Shown here: positions 1-9,301 of the stretch, one piece after another | Numbering within the stretch: position 1 is the stretch's first letter | Layout of the letters: each line of letters begins with the position of its first letter | Assembly (NCBI RefSeq): GCF_000347035.1 | Contig: NZ_ANIJ01000047.1 | Location: 433,501 to 497,500, forward strand | From: Leptospira sp. B5-022 | Lineage (GTDB): Bacteria; Spirochaetota; Leptospiria; Leptospirales; Leptospiraceae | DNA: 64,000 nt | Direction of reading: 5' to 3' | Notes under the pieces: generated by a model | What the model saw: only the letters and a program-made list of their open reading frames with translations | Told to the model about the DNA's origin: nothing | Database searches by the model: none | Made by a program: the position numbers and the translations under genes

Positions 1-857
1 GTCTTATTCAGGGAAATATAATATCTAAAAATTCTAATGTACTTTTGCAAAGCGGGGTTTGTCCTGGATACGATTGTAAACTGTATAGGATAGACGGTTG
101 GAATGCGGATGTTCCTTTCTCGCATGACCTCTCCGTAAAAGAGACCAAAAATATGATCGAGGGGAGCAAAAGGAAATTCGTGATGAATTACGGCCGGACT
201 CCTGCACCGAATTTTACGATCCGACAGATCATTGGAAATCATCCTTCCCTAAAAGGAACACCTTTCGAATACAGCAGACCTAAGGCGGATTCTCCCGGGC
301 TTTCCGCTAACATGGAATACTCGGAAAATTATTTACGGATGGATTATCTAAAGGTATATACTTTGGACGGGGAAATTTGGGGTAAGGATATGATCGTTAA
401 CGTAGGTTCCGGCGACCCTGAAAAAATGGAATATTCCGTCTCCTTGAGAGTAAAGGATATAGATCTGAAACAATTATTACCTGCTAAGACCCAACCTAAA
501 ATAGACGATGGGAAGGTGAAAGCCGACTTGAATCTTTGGGGAAGGAATTTGGGAGATCCAGTTCCTAACTTAAATTTATTTTTTAGTATCTATCAGATTG
601 GGAACGATTTCGGGAAAAGTGCGATCAATATTTTTGCACCTTCCAATATACTCACCGATTTTATCTACGGAAGTTATGCGGTGGATAAGATTGAATTGGA
701 ATTGTCCAAGGGGTTAGTCTATGCTGTGATCTTATTCAAACGTTCCATTCTAGGGACGATCATCCGATTGGAAAATAACCAGGTTTCCCAGCAGAGAATG
801 CCTTTAGCGAATTTCCTAAAACGCGCCCAGAACGAGATCGAAACTTTCAATCAGTAG
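1..857 (+). CDS. YdbH/AsmA-like envelope protein, C-terminal part (partial)
   Basis: The reading frame is open from the window edge (first full codon at base 3), so this is the 3' end of a longer gene. A TTG at 45 is not needed as a start. The visible 284 or so residues are beta-rich with alternating hydrophobic residues. They end in a segment of the kind seen at the end of large AsmA/TamB-like proteins of the YdbH type (dicarboxylate transport domain family, PF11739). In E. coli, YdbH spans the periplasm and moves phospholipid to the outer membrane together with YnbE and YdbL. The assignment rests mainly on the next gene, five bases downstream, which is YdbL-like. The sequence match alone is weak because the N-terminus is missing. 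Confidence 0.6.
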   Translation, partial: LIQGNIISKNSNVLLQSGVCPGYDCKLYRIDGWNADVPFSHDLSVKETKNMIEGSKRKFVMNYGRTPAPNFTIRQIIGNHPSLKGTPFEYSRPKADSPGLSANMEYSENYLRMDYLKVYTLDGEIWGKDMIVNVGSGDPEKMEYSVSLRVKDIDLKQLLPAKTQPKIDDGKVKADLNLWGRNLGDPVPNLNLFFSIYQIGNDFGKSAINIFAPSNILTDFIYGSYAVDKIELELSKGLVYAVILFKRSILGTIIRLENNQVSQQRMPLANFLKRAQNEIETFNQ

Positions 858-862
858 AACTT

Positions 863-1486
863 ATGAAGAATATTCTAAAATCTTATTTTATACTTTTTGT
901 AATCTTCCCTTTATTCGTGTATTGCCCTATCAAGGCTCCTCCGATCACGTTTACCCAGACCCAAACGGCCGCGGAAAAACAAATGTTGGGAGAGGATCGA
1001 AATCTTGAAAAAGACGGATGGCTTATCGCTTCCATTAAAACTTCCTCTTCCGGTTCGGAAATTTGGGAAAAGGATCTGATCAAAGAGGAATTCGGGAATA
1101 CTTCCGATAACCAATTCTATATGGCGCTTCGTATTCTGGCTTATTTGGCGAGAGAGCTGAGAGAATACAGAAGTCTCGGAGTGTTAGCGGAAGGAATCGA
1201 TGGAAAAGTAAGATGGAATCCTAAGATCAGAGAAGCCGGAGCAGGTAAGATCTCTCAAGATCCAAAACAAAAATCCCGTATAGATGATATCGTCAAACTT
1301 ACGAATGAAAATAGAGAGATCGTAATTAAGGAAAAATTAAAGAAGGTTTTTGGTGATCCGAATCGCAGTCTTACTGAAAAAGAAAAGACCGCTATTAAGG
1401 AAAGTGTCCAGACTACTTGGGTTCGTTCTGTGGATGTGGGAGAATATTACGAGGTTTCCGCCGGCAATTGGAAAAAAAAGGAATAA
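863..1486 (+). CDS. DUF1318 (YdbL-like) lipoprotein, probable YnbE-YdbL fusion
   Basis: The 207-residue product starts with a lipoprotein signal peptide (hydrophobic residues 5-20, lipobox LFVYC, Cys21). Residues 22-40 hold a short Pro/Thr strand (PPITFTQTQ), like the mature start of E. coli YnbE. The C-terminal half follows the YdbL/DUF1318 pattern: a 'lgEg.dG.vr' block near residue 105, a helix with 'tneNReiv...lkk', then 'vgeYYevsaGNWKKKE', which matches the YdbL ending 'GQYIQVNGQWVKK'. E. coli encodes the lipoprotein YnbE and soluble YdbL separately. Here both parts seem to be on one lipidated chain. It lies 5 bp after the YdbH-like gene and 5 bp before the giant lipoprotein, so an operon is likely. 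Family call is fairly firm; the fusion is inference. Confidence 0.72.
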   Translation: MKNILKSYFILFVIFPLFVYCPIKAPPITFTQTQTAAEKQMLGEDRNLEKDGWLIASIKTSSSGSEIWEKDLIKEEFGNTSDNQFYMALRILAYLARELREYRSLGVLAEGIDGKVRWNPKIREAGAGKISQDPKQKSRIDDIVKLTNENREIVIKEKLKKVFGDPNRSLTEKEKTAIKESVQTTWVRSVDVGEYYEVSAGNWKKKE

Positions 1487-1491
1487 GGGAA

Positions 1492-4400
1492 ATGAAACGG
1501 AGTATTTTCCTTTTACCTTTCTTTTTCTTTTATTGTGCCGTTTTTCAATCCTCGGAACGGGTGCGACCGATCGAGTTCGATTACGGTCCGATTTCCAAAA
1601 ACTATTTTAATCCCGAAAATGATAAACCGTTTCCCTTAACGGTCCAAAGAGGGAACAATCTATATAACTCAACCACCAAGGATGGAAGATATCTTTTTTA
1701 TACGACCGGTCAAAAAGGAAATTACGATATTTGGTTTAGAGATCTCAAAAGTTCCATAGTAGTTCCGGTTACGGAACATCCTTCTTCCGAATACAAACCG
1801 GCGATCAGCCCGGATGGAAAAAAACTAGCTTTCGTATCCGAACAATACGACACGGCGGGAGATATCGTCATTTTAGAAATAGAACCTGAAGTCTGGGCAA
1901 AGAGGATGTTGGAAGGAAAAAGGTTCCTAAGTGATGATTTTGAGTTCATTACAAATCCAGAATATTCGAATATTACTAAATCGGATAAATTTTCGGATTC
2001 GGATCCTGTTTGGGGGAAGGACAGTAGAGTGTTGTTGTTCTCTTCCGATAGGCTGACTCCTGGAACTCCCAATCTTATCTTATGGGATACGGAAGGAAAA
2101 GAAAAGCCGGTCTTACTCACCAGGTCCGGAGCGGTAAATCCATATTGGTCGCAAGACGGAAAGACAATTTTATATCTTTCTTATGCGGATTCCAGAGAAG
2201 GAGAGATCTACTCTTTTGATTTGGAGACCAGGAAGACCAAACGACTCACCAACGATAATTATTTGGATTTTTCTCCAAGTTTATCTCCCGACGGAAGGTA
2301 TTTATTCTACACATCCATTCGTTCCGATTCGGATGGAAACCGAAAATTGGATGAAAGAGATAATAGTCTGATCATTCGATTGGATCTTTCCGACATGAAG
2401 GAAAGAAAACTGACCTCCGGAAATTTTTCATTATTCGATACTAGATATTCTTCCTTTAACGGAGGAAGTATCCTGTTTACCGCATCATATTATGGAACCT
2501 TAAATATCTATTTCCTACCTTTGAGCGGATCTATCCCTAAGGCCTCAAATATTTCCGCACAATTCGAACTCGCTAAAGAATACGGAAAAAAACAATCCTT
2601 GGACGATTATCTATTGGCCTTAGATTCCTTGGAATTGTATTTTAAGGAAGATCCACTCTATCCTATTTTTAGGGCCAAGGTCCTAAACGAAAAATATTCA
2701 GTTTTTAAAAAGTCGGGTAAAACATCGGAGATCAAAAAGGAGATGGTTACTTCCCGTTTGGACCCCAAATGGGGATTTGCCTACGTGTTCTATCTGGAAT
2801 CAGAGAATAAAGGGATCTCGGAGATCAAAGAATATTTGTCGAATATTCGCGCTCATGCGGATGCACAGGTGACCGGTGCGATCTTAGAGGAGATCGGAAA
2901 TCTGGAGGAAAAAGCCGGTAGATTAGAAGCGGCTTTGAGTTCAAAACAGGAATTAGCGAACCGATTTCCGGAATATTATAATATTCATGAAATTTTAAGG
3001 AATATCGGCTCTTTGCAACTTAAGGAAGCAAAGAATAAGGACTGGACCATTCCTTTTACACTTTTGCAAGCGGCGAACGAATCCGAATCCAAAACGATAG
3101 AACTTAGGAATTTATACGGACTATTCGAAGAGCAGATCTTAGCGGGTAAATCGGATTCCGAAAAAATTTCTCTCTCCGAAAAAATAGAATCCGCCAATAA
3201 GATCAAAGAGCGTTCTCCGGTAATATATAGATTTTTAATGTATACCAAAGCTGCCGGGCTTTCAGGACAAGGCAGCTTTGCCGATAGTAATTTCCTTCTG
3301 GACCCCTTATTAAAAGAAATAACTCCCAAAGATCCGCTTTTTTTAAGGATACATCTATTAAGATCTTCTAATTTTAAAGGTCTTGGGAGTGTTCGTTATT
3401 CTTTGGAATCTTTACGCACATTTTTGGAAAATTACGATCATGATTCCGGAGTAGAGATCTCCGACAAAGAAATGGAAAGGTTCTTTATTTATTTCGAGAA
3501 TCTTGCCCGAAACTATGAGAATCGATCCGATTTTTTCCAGGCATCACTTCATTATTTTTATAATACCGAAAATATGTTCCTGGCAAAGAGTAAGTCGCTC
3601 TTTCAAGACACGGTTTATAAGGATTACGCCATATATTACCAAAAATTAATGGTGGATACTTCCTTTAAGTTGGCGAGATCGGTAAGCGAGAAAAATGCAT
3701 CCGGTATTTTAGGGAATTTGAATCCACTGGAATTTGATCCATTGGGCAAAAAGGAAGGACTAATTTATATCGATCAGTACTTTGAGAAGGAGAAAATCCT
3801 GCCGAGAGCGAGAGCCTTCTTGGATCTTGCTACATTGTACGGATACGCTTACTATCTGATCAATCGATCCGTGATCCGAGAGACCTATTATTATAATTCC
3901 GGCACAATGGATCGAGTTAAAAAGGAAGCGGCCTTAAGGGATTATAAACAGGCTGAATACGAACTCAGGTGGATCATATTCGCGGAGCCTACGTATCATG
4001 ACGCTTACCAGCTTTTAGGTTGGTTATACCAATATGTGGACATTATGAAGTCCAGAAGGCCTAACGATAAGGAACCCGCCGATGAGGACAAATATAAGGA
4101 CGAATATTCCAAATATTTTCCGGAGAAAAACTTCGAGGAGAATATAGAGTTATATAGTCAGATCTTGGAATTACTCGGCGAAAATTTCCAAAACAAAAAA
4201 GCTCTCTCCGACCTGAGACTAAATTTAGGGAATAATTACTTTTTGCTGAAAAATTATCCTAAAGCGGATGAACAATATTCTTTGGTCGAATTATATTCGA
4301 ATTACATAATATCCAAAGCGCAATTCGAGGATTATAGGCAAAAGGCAGTCTTCTTATTCAATTCCGCGCGCGCTTCTATGTATATGTCCAAGTATGGTGA

Positions 4401-7400
4401 TGCGGTCCGGAAGTTAAAAACCGCTTCGGATATATATTCTAAAAACGAATTTTTGCAATTGTATTCCGGAACTGATTACGCGAAAAACCTACAAAGTTAC
4501 AGGGAAAAGCTCACCTTACTTAGGACCCTAACCGGTTTGTCCTATATGGAATTGGGAGAATATTCGCAGGCGCTTCCGTATCTGACGGAAGCACTAGAAC
4601 TGAACGAACCGTCCCGATTGGTAGATCCGATCAATATCAGAAACGCATTAGCAATTTCTTATCAAAAATTAGGTTATATCTCCAAATCGGAAGAAAATTT
4701 GAAAGAAGCGGAGAAGGAAGCCTATTCCCGCAAAACCCTATGGCTGCCCAAAAAGGTGAGTCCTAAATTTTGGGAATCTGTTTGGGATTCCATTTGGGAT
4801 CTCGTTTTTGAAACGGTACTTCCTGATTCCGTTCGAATTTCGGGTTCCGGTAGATTTCCGGAAGCGATCCCTCCCGTATTCCAGCCGTTATTATCTTCCG
4901 GGATACGAGTAAACAATCTTGTATTAGAACAAAACTATCGTTTGGCAGCGGAAGAAACAAACAAACGATTGGGGTACATTAGTAAGAAAGGACTAGGCAA
5001 AACATTGGCCGGGCAATTAGTGCAGTCCCAATCTTATGGAGACCTAGGATTTTTTCACTATAAAAGAAATGAATTCGAAAAAGCTAAATTGGCTTTTTTA
5101 GAAGAGAACGAATTTCTAAAAGAGTCGGCGAATCTATCCGGAAGATCCACCGGTAGTTTTAAAAGATATTTATACTCCTTGTTCGCCTCAGTAGAAGCTT
5201 CCGACAAAAAGGAAAAAAACGGTTATTCGGAAGAATTAAATAAGGCACTGGAAGAATTGGACAGATTTAAAAGGGAGTCCATGCAAAATTGTATTTCTTC
5301 CTGGTCGGAAGATCCGTTAGAGGGAAATACCGTTTGTTCCCAGGCATTTTATAGGCAATATTATGATTTTGATATATTGAAAGCGACTGTTCTCTATTAT
5401 TTAGGGGAGGAAAATCTAAAAAATGGGGAATGGGTAGAAGGTTTCGAACGATTAGGGGTCTCTTCTTCTTTGTTGGAAACTCCTTCCGGTTTACCGAAAG
5501 AGATCATTGGGCTTTCGAAAGATCCGTTCCCCAGAAAAGAAAGAGTATTACATTTTTTAAGTAGAGCTAGCGTATTTTACAGATTAGGTGATTTGGAAAA
5601 AGCGGAAGAATGCCTAAGGGCCGCGGAAGAAATGGCCAACGATTTTTATTTCGGTGCGGAGCTTATTCAAACCTGGGTCCTACAAGCGAGACTGGATCTG
5701 ATTTCAAAAAGGCCTGACAAGGCAAAAATAAAATTAACCAAGGCAGAAGAACTTCTTAAAAAACAATTCCATTTGATCTCCGACAATAAAAGTTTTCTGT
5801 TAAGGGATTTATACGAGACCAAGATCAGGGCGGAATTCGACTCCGGAAACTCGAATGCAGCTTTTAACGATTGGACTAGGCTACAAAGATTATTAAATTT
5901 CCGTAATTTCCAAAAAGGTAATTGGGAATTTAGGGAAGCCCGGGAAGAATATACAAAATTCGAATCTGATTGGAAAAACTATAGAAACACCTATTTTAAA
6001 TATCAGATCGCTTTGGAAACCAGAGGGGATATCAAAAAAGAGGAGCTTGCATTAACTCAAGCCGCATCTCAGGTTACTAAAACCTTGGGGAACCTAAGGT
6101 CCAAGCTCCCGAAAAAGGTGTCTTTTTTAGATCCTTTCGGTGCAGTTTTAGAGGAAAGTCTAAACCAGGACGAAACTGAAATTCGTTTATTAGAATCGAG
6201 AGGTTCAGTATTTGTACGTATCAAAAATTCCTCCTCTTTAAAATTTATGGATTTTGAGAACGAAACCAAAGCGGAAAGCTGGATCAAATCCCATTTTGAA
6301 AAATCAGGTCGTAGTCTGCTTATAGATCCTGGAAATACTTCCGTAGGCGAGAAGTTAGACTCTCAACTTTTCCGGGTCAGTTTTAAACTTTCTTCTTCCG
6401 TTTTAAATAAGGAAGAAAAAACTCCCAAAGTGATCTCTTCATTTTTACCGATTTCCGGATGGAATTATAGAAGGGTAGATTCCGACTCTTGGACTTCTAT
6501 ATTAGAAGATACTGATGTTCTTGTAAGTCCATTTCCGGAGATCAAAGGAGATTCTGCCTTCGGGGAAAGAAAAAGAGACACGTTGGAACTCCGGGAAATT
6601 TTTTCCAGAGAGCATAGATTAGGCGCAGTCATACTTACATATTCCGAAAGGCCGAGCTGGCAGCAGATCTTAAAGATCTATACGGGACTTTCGGGTTCCG
6701 GTGTGAATGTAATGTATCTATGCCCCGGCGAAGCTTGTGTAAAAGAGTCCCTTGAGGAAATTTTTACAGGGAAAGTTTCAAATAATTCTACGATCCGCTT
6801 CGGAATACTTTCGGAAAGGCCTGGAAATAGAAACATAGAAGCGGAAAAACTTTTTGCCAAGTCGAGAAAAGATGAAAGGATAGCGGATTTATCGGAAGTG
6901 TTTTCCGATCTGCATAAAGCCCGGTCTTACGCGGAACCGAATTCTCATTTGGCTCTAAAAATTGAATCGGATCTTTTGAGAGCTTATCAAAGATTAAAGC
7001 CAGATCTATCTTTGGATAAAATTTTCTCCTTACGTTATGAGAATAGGGATCTAAATTCTCAAAGGGAATTGGGTTTAAATTTATGTTTGTCCAGGTTACT
7101 TGAAACGGAATTTAAGGAGTGTGGTGAGGTCCCTTTGCCGGAGGCGAAGATAGAAATTCTAAACGGGATCTTGTCTTTAAAGGAAGGAAAATTCCCCGGC
7201 ACATCTTTAAACGCAAATATTTCCGCGGATAGATATGATCCGTTCCTATTTAGATTAAAACTTTCTAATTTGGCTTTGGAAGCGTATTATCCGGATCTAG
7301 CTTCTACTCAGCTTGGACTTGCAAAACAATTTATCACTTCCGGTACGGATCTGGAAAATTGGAAGAAGATGGAGGCTCGGATCCGAAAAGAACGAGCACT

Positions 7401-9084
7401 TTTGGAAGAAGAGGAAGATTTATACGAATATTCCGATCGAATCGAAAGGGATCCCAAAGAGAGAAATTATCAAAGGCATTTGGCATATTTAGAAAATCGT
7501 AAAAAACTCGGACATAGGATATCTCCACTTTCTTTGTATTCGGAGATCCATAGTTCTTCTACGGCTTTATTCCAAACCTTGGATGCGGAGACTCGATCTT
7601 CCGTTTTGGATCTTCTTCGTTATTCTCTTCCCGAAGAGACTGGAAAGGAGATGGAAGAATTTTTACATTCTTTTACGGATCTGGAAAAACTTAAGAAAAA
7701 TTCCCCTAGACAAACAAGGATCATGCTGGAGTTTGCAAAAGCGTATCTCTCCAGGGGAGATTACGATAAGGCAAAGTATTGGGTTTCTAAATCTCAAGGA
7801 ATTTCGGATGAGTTCCATTCTTCCGAGATAGAATTTATTAATTCTAAAATTTCTTATTTGGAAGGCAAAAGACCGGACCAAATACGCGGATCGAATTTTT
7901 CGGAATATCTTTCCGAATACGAAACTGCCTCTTCTAAAAAGTCGGCCGAGTTTGTGGAATTGGCGAATTGTTTTGTTAAGCACAGAAGAAAGAAAAAATT
8001 TAGCCCGGCAGAAAGAAGGGAACTTAACGATTTTATAACATATTTGCAGACTCTTTCTTTTCGGCAAAACGATTCGGAAACGTTTTTCGATCTGGGATTA
8101 ATTAAAGACAAAATTTCCGCCGTTCGTCCCGTTTTATTTGGGCGTTCCGTTTCTTATTCCGATCTTCCGAATTTTAATAAGGTATCCTTTATTTTGGAAG
8201 AAAAGATCCCCGAAAATCAAGAGTTTCTCGCTTTGATGGATCTAGGCTTAAAAACTTTCTATATCAAGTTTACAAAAGGAAAGTCAAAAGGGGATCTTGC
8301 GTTCAAGGATAACCGAAAGATAAAGGCTTCCATTTATAAATATAATGAAGAAGCGGATAAGGGAGGAGCGGAGGTATTACTCAGAGAAGCTTTGGAAACG
8401 GAGATCCGTCAGAATATTCGTCCTTCTAAAAACAAGACTACGTATCTATATCTTTCTTCTTATCATTTTTTAGCTCCTATTTTGCCAAAGTCGGAAGAAG
8501 AGATCTATTATGTTGCGGATCCGGAAACTTTGCTTAAAAATCCGATCCACAATGAGAAACAAGAGTTCTGGGACGGTTTCGGGATCGTAACCAAAGACGA
8601 TCCGAATTCTCCGGATTGGTATTCTCAGTTGGTGCAACTGGAGAACTTGGAACTTTCTCCTAAAGGAAATCCTGCGATCACTCCTTTTCATGTGGTTCGC
8701 GTTCCTTTGGTGGAAGATGGAGAGAAAGGGATCTTGTTCGGAAATCGCTCCGTTTCCGAAGTGGAGAGCGGTTATTTTCAGGGTGTTTGGATATTGGCTT
8801 CTTCCTTCTTGGAAGGTTTTGGGAATGCTTCTCTGAACTTAAGAGATTCCTTATATTATTTGGGAAAATTCTGGAAAGGCCCGGGAATCGTGAATCTGGG
8901 ATTCCAGACGGATACTCATAACTCTAGATTTTTAAAGGAGATCTCTTCCAGAAAAGAGGACCCTAAAACTTCCCTTCGGAATCGTTTTTTGAAAACGATG
9001 GATACTATGAGAGAAGTATATCCTGTGGATAAATACTGGAACGGGTATCGTCTGTTTACGACTTCCTTTATTTCGAAGGAGTAG
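1492..9084 (+). CDS. Giant lipoprotein: TolB-like propeller, TPRs, two CHAT-like domains
   Basis: The frame is open from 1417, but ATG 1492 gives a proper lipoprotein signal (MKRSIFLL..., lipobox FFFYC, Cys15) and follows the upstream stop by 5 bp. The product is 2530 residues. Residues 50-355 or so are PD40/TolB-like propeller blades ('ISPDGKKLAFVSE', 'WSQDGKTILYLS', 'LSPDGRYLFYTS'). Residues 360-1540 are helical TPR-type repeats. Residues 1540-1800 and 2220-2530 resemble CHAT (caspase-like) domains: 'GAVILTYSERP' and 'VWILASSFLEG' align with the CHAT 'vvLSACETG' strand, and 'KYWNGYRLF' matches the usual 'yyWAgF.l' ending. Neither copy has the catalytic Cys, so both would be pseudo-proteases. 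More TPR-like helices lie between them. A scaffold role at the envelope is inferred; the function is unknown. Confidence 0.85.
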   Translation: MKRSIFLLPFFFFYCAVFQSSERVRPIEFDYGPISKNYFNPENDKPFPLTVQRGNNLYNSTTKDGRYLFYTTGQKGNYDIWFRDLKSSIVVPVTEHPSSEYKPAISPDGKKLAFVSEQYDTAGDIVILEIEPEVWAKRMLEGKRFLSDDFEFITNPEYSNITKSDKFSDSDPVWGKDSRVLLFSSDRLTPGTPNLILWDTEGKEKPVLLTRSGAVNPYWSQDGKTILYLSYADSREGEIYSFDLETRKTKRLTNDNYLDFSPSLSPDGRYLFYTSIRSDSDGNRKLDERDNSLIIRLDLSDMKERKLTSGNFSLFDTRYSSFNGGSILFTASYYGTLNIYFLPLSGSIPKASNISAQFELAKEYGKKQSLDDYLLALDSLELYFKEDPLYPIFRAKVLNEKYSVFKKSGKTSEIKKEMVTSRLDPKWGFAYVFYLESENKGISEIKEYLSNIRAHADAQVTGAILEEIGNLEEKAGRLEAALSSKQELANRFPEYYNIHEILRNIGSLQLKEAKNKDWTIPFTLLQAANESESKTIELRNLYGLFEEQILAGKSDSEKISLSEKIESANKIKERSPVIYRFLMYTKAAGLSGQGSFADSNFLLDPLLKEITPKDPLFLRIHLLRSSNFKGLGSVRYSLESLRTFLENYDHDSGVEISDKEMERFFIYFENLARNYENRSDFFQASLHYFYNTENMFLAKSKSLFQDTVYKDYAIYYQKLMVDTSFKLARSVSEKNASGILGNLNPLEFDPLGKKEGLIYIDQYFEKEKILPRARAFLDLATLYGYAYYLINRSVIRETYYYNSGTMDRVKKEAALRDYKQAEYELRWIIFAEPTYHDAYQLLGWLYQYVDIMKSRRPNDKEPADEDKYKDEYSKYFPEKNFEENIELYSQILELLGENFQNKKALSDLRLNLGNNYFLLKNYPKADEQYSLVELYSNYIISKAQFEDYRQKAVFLFNSARASMYMSKYGDAVRKLKTASDIYSKNEFLQLYSGTDYAKNLQSYREKLTLLRTLTGLSYMELGEYSQALPYLTEALELNEPSRLVDPINIRNALAISYQKLGYISKSEENLKEAEKEAYSRKTLWLPKKVSPKFWESVWDSIWDLVFETVLPDSVRISGSGRFPEAIPPVFQPLLSSGIRVNNLVLEQNYRLAAEETNKRLGYISKKGLGKTLAGQLVQSQSYGDLGFFHYKRNEFEKAKLAFLEENEFLKESANLSGRSTGSFKRYLYSLFASVEASDKKEKNGYSEELNKALEELDRFKRESMQNCISSWSEDPLEGNTVCSQAFYRQYYDFDILKATVLYYLGEENLKNGEWVEGFERLGVSSSLLETPSGLPKEIIGLSKDPFPRKERVLHFLSRASVFYRLGDLEKAEECLRAAEEMANDFYFGAELIQTWVLQARLDLISKRPDKAKIKLTKAEELLKKQFHLISDNKSFLLRDLYETKIRAEFDSGNSNAAFNDWTRLQRLLNFRNFQKGNWEFREAREEYTKFESDWKNYRNTYFKYQIALETRGDIKKEELALTQAASQVTKTLGNLRSKLPKKVSFLDPFGAVLEESLNQDETEIRLLESRGSVFVRIKNSSSLKFMDFENETKAESWIKSHFEKSGRSLLIDPGNTSVGEKLDSQLFRVSFKLSSSVLNKEEKTPKVISSFLPISGWNYRRVDSDSWTSILEDTDVLVSPFPEIKGDSAFGERKRDTLELREIFSREHRLGAVILTYSERPSWQQILKIYTGLSGSGVNVMYLCPGEACVKESLEEIFTGKVSNNSTIRFGILSERPGNRNIEAEKLFAKSRKDERIADLSEVFSDLHKARSYAEPNSHLALKIESDLLRAYQRLKPDLSLDKIFSLRYENRDLNSQRELGLNLCLSRLLETEFKECGEVPLPEAKIEILNGILSLKEGKFPGTSLNANISADRYDPFLFRLKLSNLALEAYYPDLASTQLGLAKQFITSGTDLENWKKMEARIRKERALLEEEEDLYEYSDRIERDPKERNYQRHLAYLENRKKLGHRISPLSLYSEIHSSSTALFQTLDAETRSSVLDLLRYSLPEETGKEMEEFLHSFTDLEKLKKNSPRQTRIMLEFAKAYLSRGDYDKAKYWVSKSQGISDEFHSSEIEFINSKISYLEGKRPDQIRGSNFSEYLSEYETASSKKSAEFVELANCFVKHRRKKKFSPAERRELNDFITYLQTLSFRQNDSETFFDLGLIKDKISAVRPVLFGRSVSYSDLPNFNKVSFILEEKIPENQEFLALMDLGLKTFYIKFTKGKSKGDLAFKDNRKIKASIYKYNEEADKGGAEVLLREALETEIRQNIRPSKNKTTYLYLSSYHFLAPILPKSEEEIYYVADPETLLKNPIHNEKQEFWDGFGIVTKDDPNSPDWYSQLVQLENLELSPKGNPAITPFHVVRVPLVEDGEKGILFGNRSVSEVESGYFQGVWILASSFLEGFGNASLNLRDSLYYLGKFWKGPGIVNLGFQTDTHNSRFLKEISSRKEDPKTSLRNRFLKTMDTMREVYPVDKYWNGYRLFTTSFISKE

Positions 9085-9107
9085 TTGGACGGTACTGTGG
9101 CCTAGTT

Positions 9108-9260
9108 TGTAGGAATTCCAACATGAATACGAAGCCGGCCCCCACCCAAAATTTCGGGTGGAGGAGGAGGGCTTGTGGGAGAAGCCTGGGATCCTATATC
9201 ATAAAATTTAATTTTTTACAATCGAATTTTACGTTTCCTTACATGTTGGAATTCCAACAT
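9108..9260. repeat. Interspersed repeat, family A, copy 1
   Basis: A 153-bp non-coding element lies between two convergent genes. It begins with TGTAGGAATTCCAACA (9108-9123) and ends with the perfect 18-bp palindrome ATGTTGGAATTCCAACAT (9243-9260). Inside, a C-rich block (GCCCCCACCC) is followed by a G-rich block (GGGTGGAGGAGGAGGGC) and GTGGGAG, able to form a stem. The same order of motifs recurs at 22879-23028, which identifies it as a repeat family. No coding potential was seen. Confidence 0.7.
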
Positions 9261-9301
9261 TTGGTTTACTATTATTCGTCAATTACTGTCTAAAAGGAAA
9301 A

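Noticed and set aside
45..47. TTG as the start of the first gene
   Set aside because: The frame is open to the window edge, so it is an internal codon.
7663..8111. Minus-strand ORFs of 85 and 134 codons
   Set aside because: Both are shadows of the giant lipoprotein gene.
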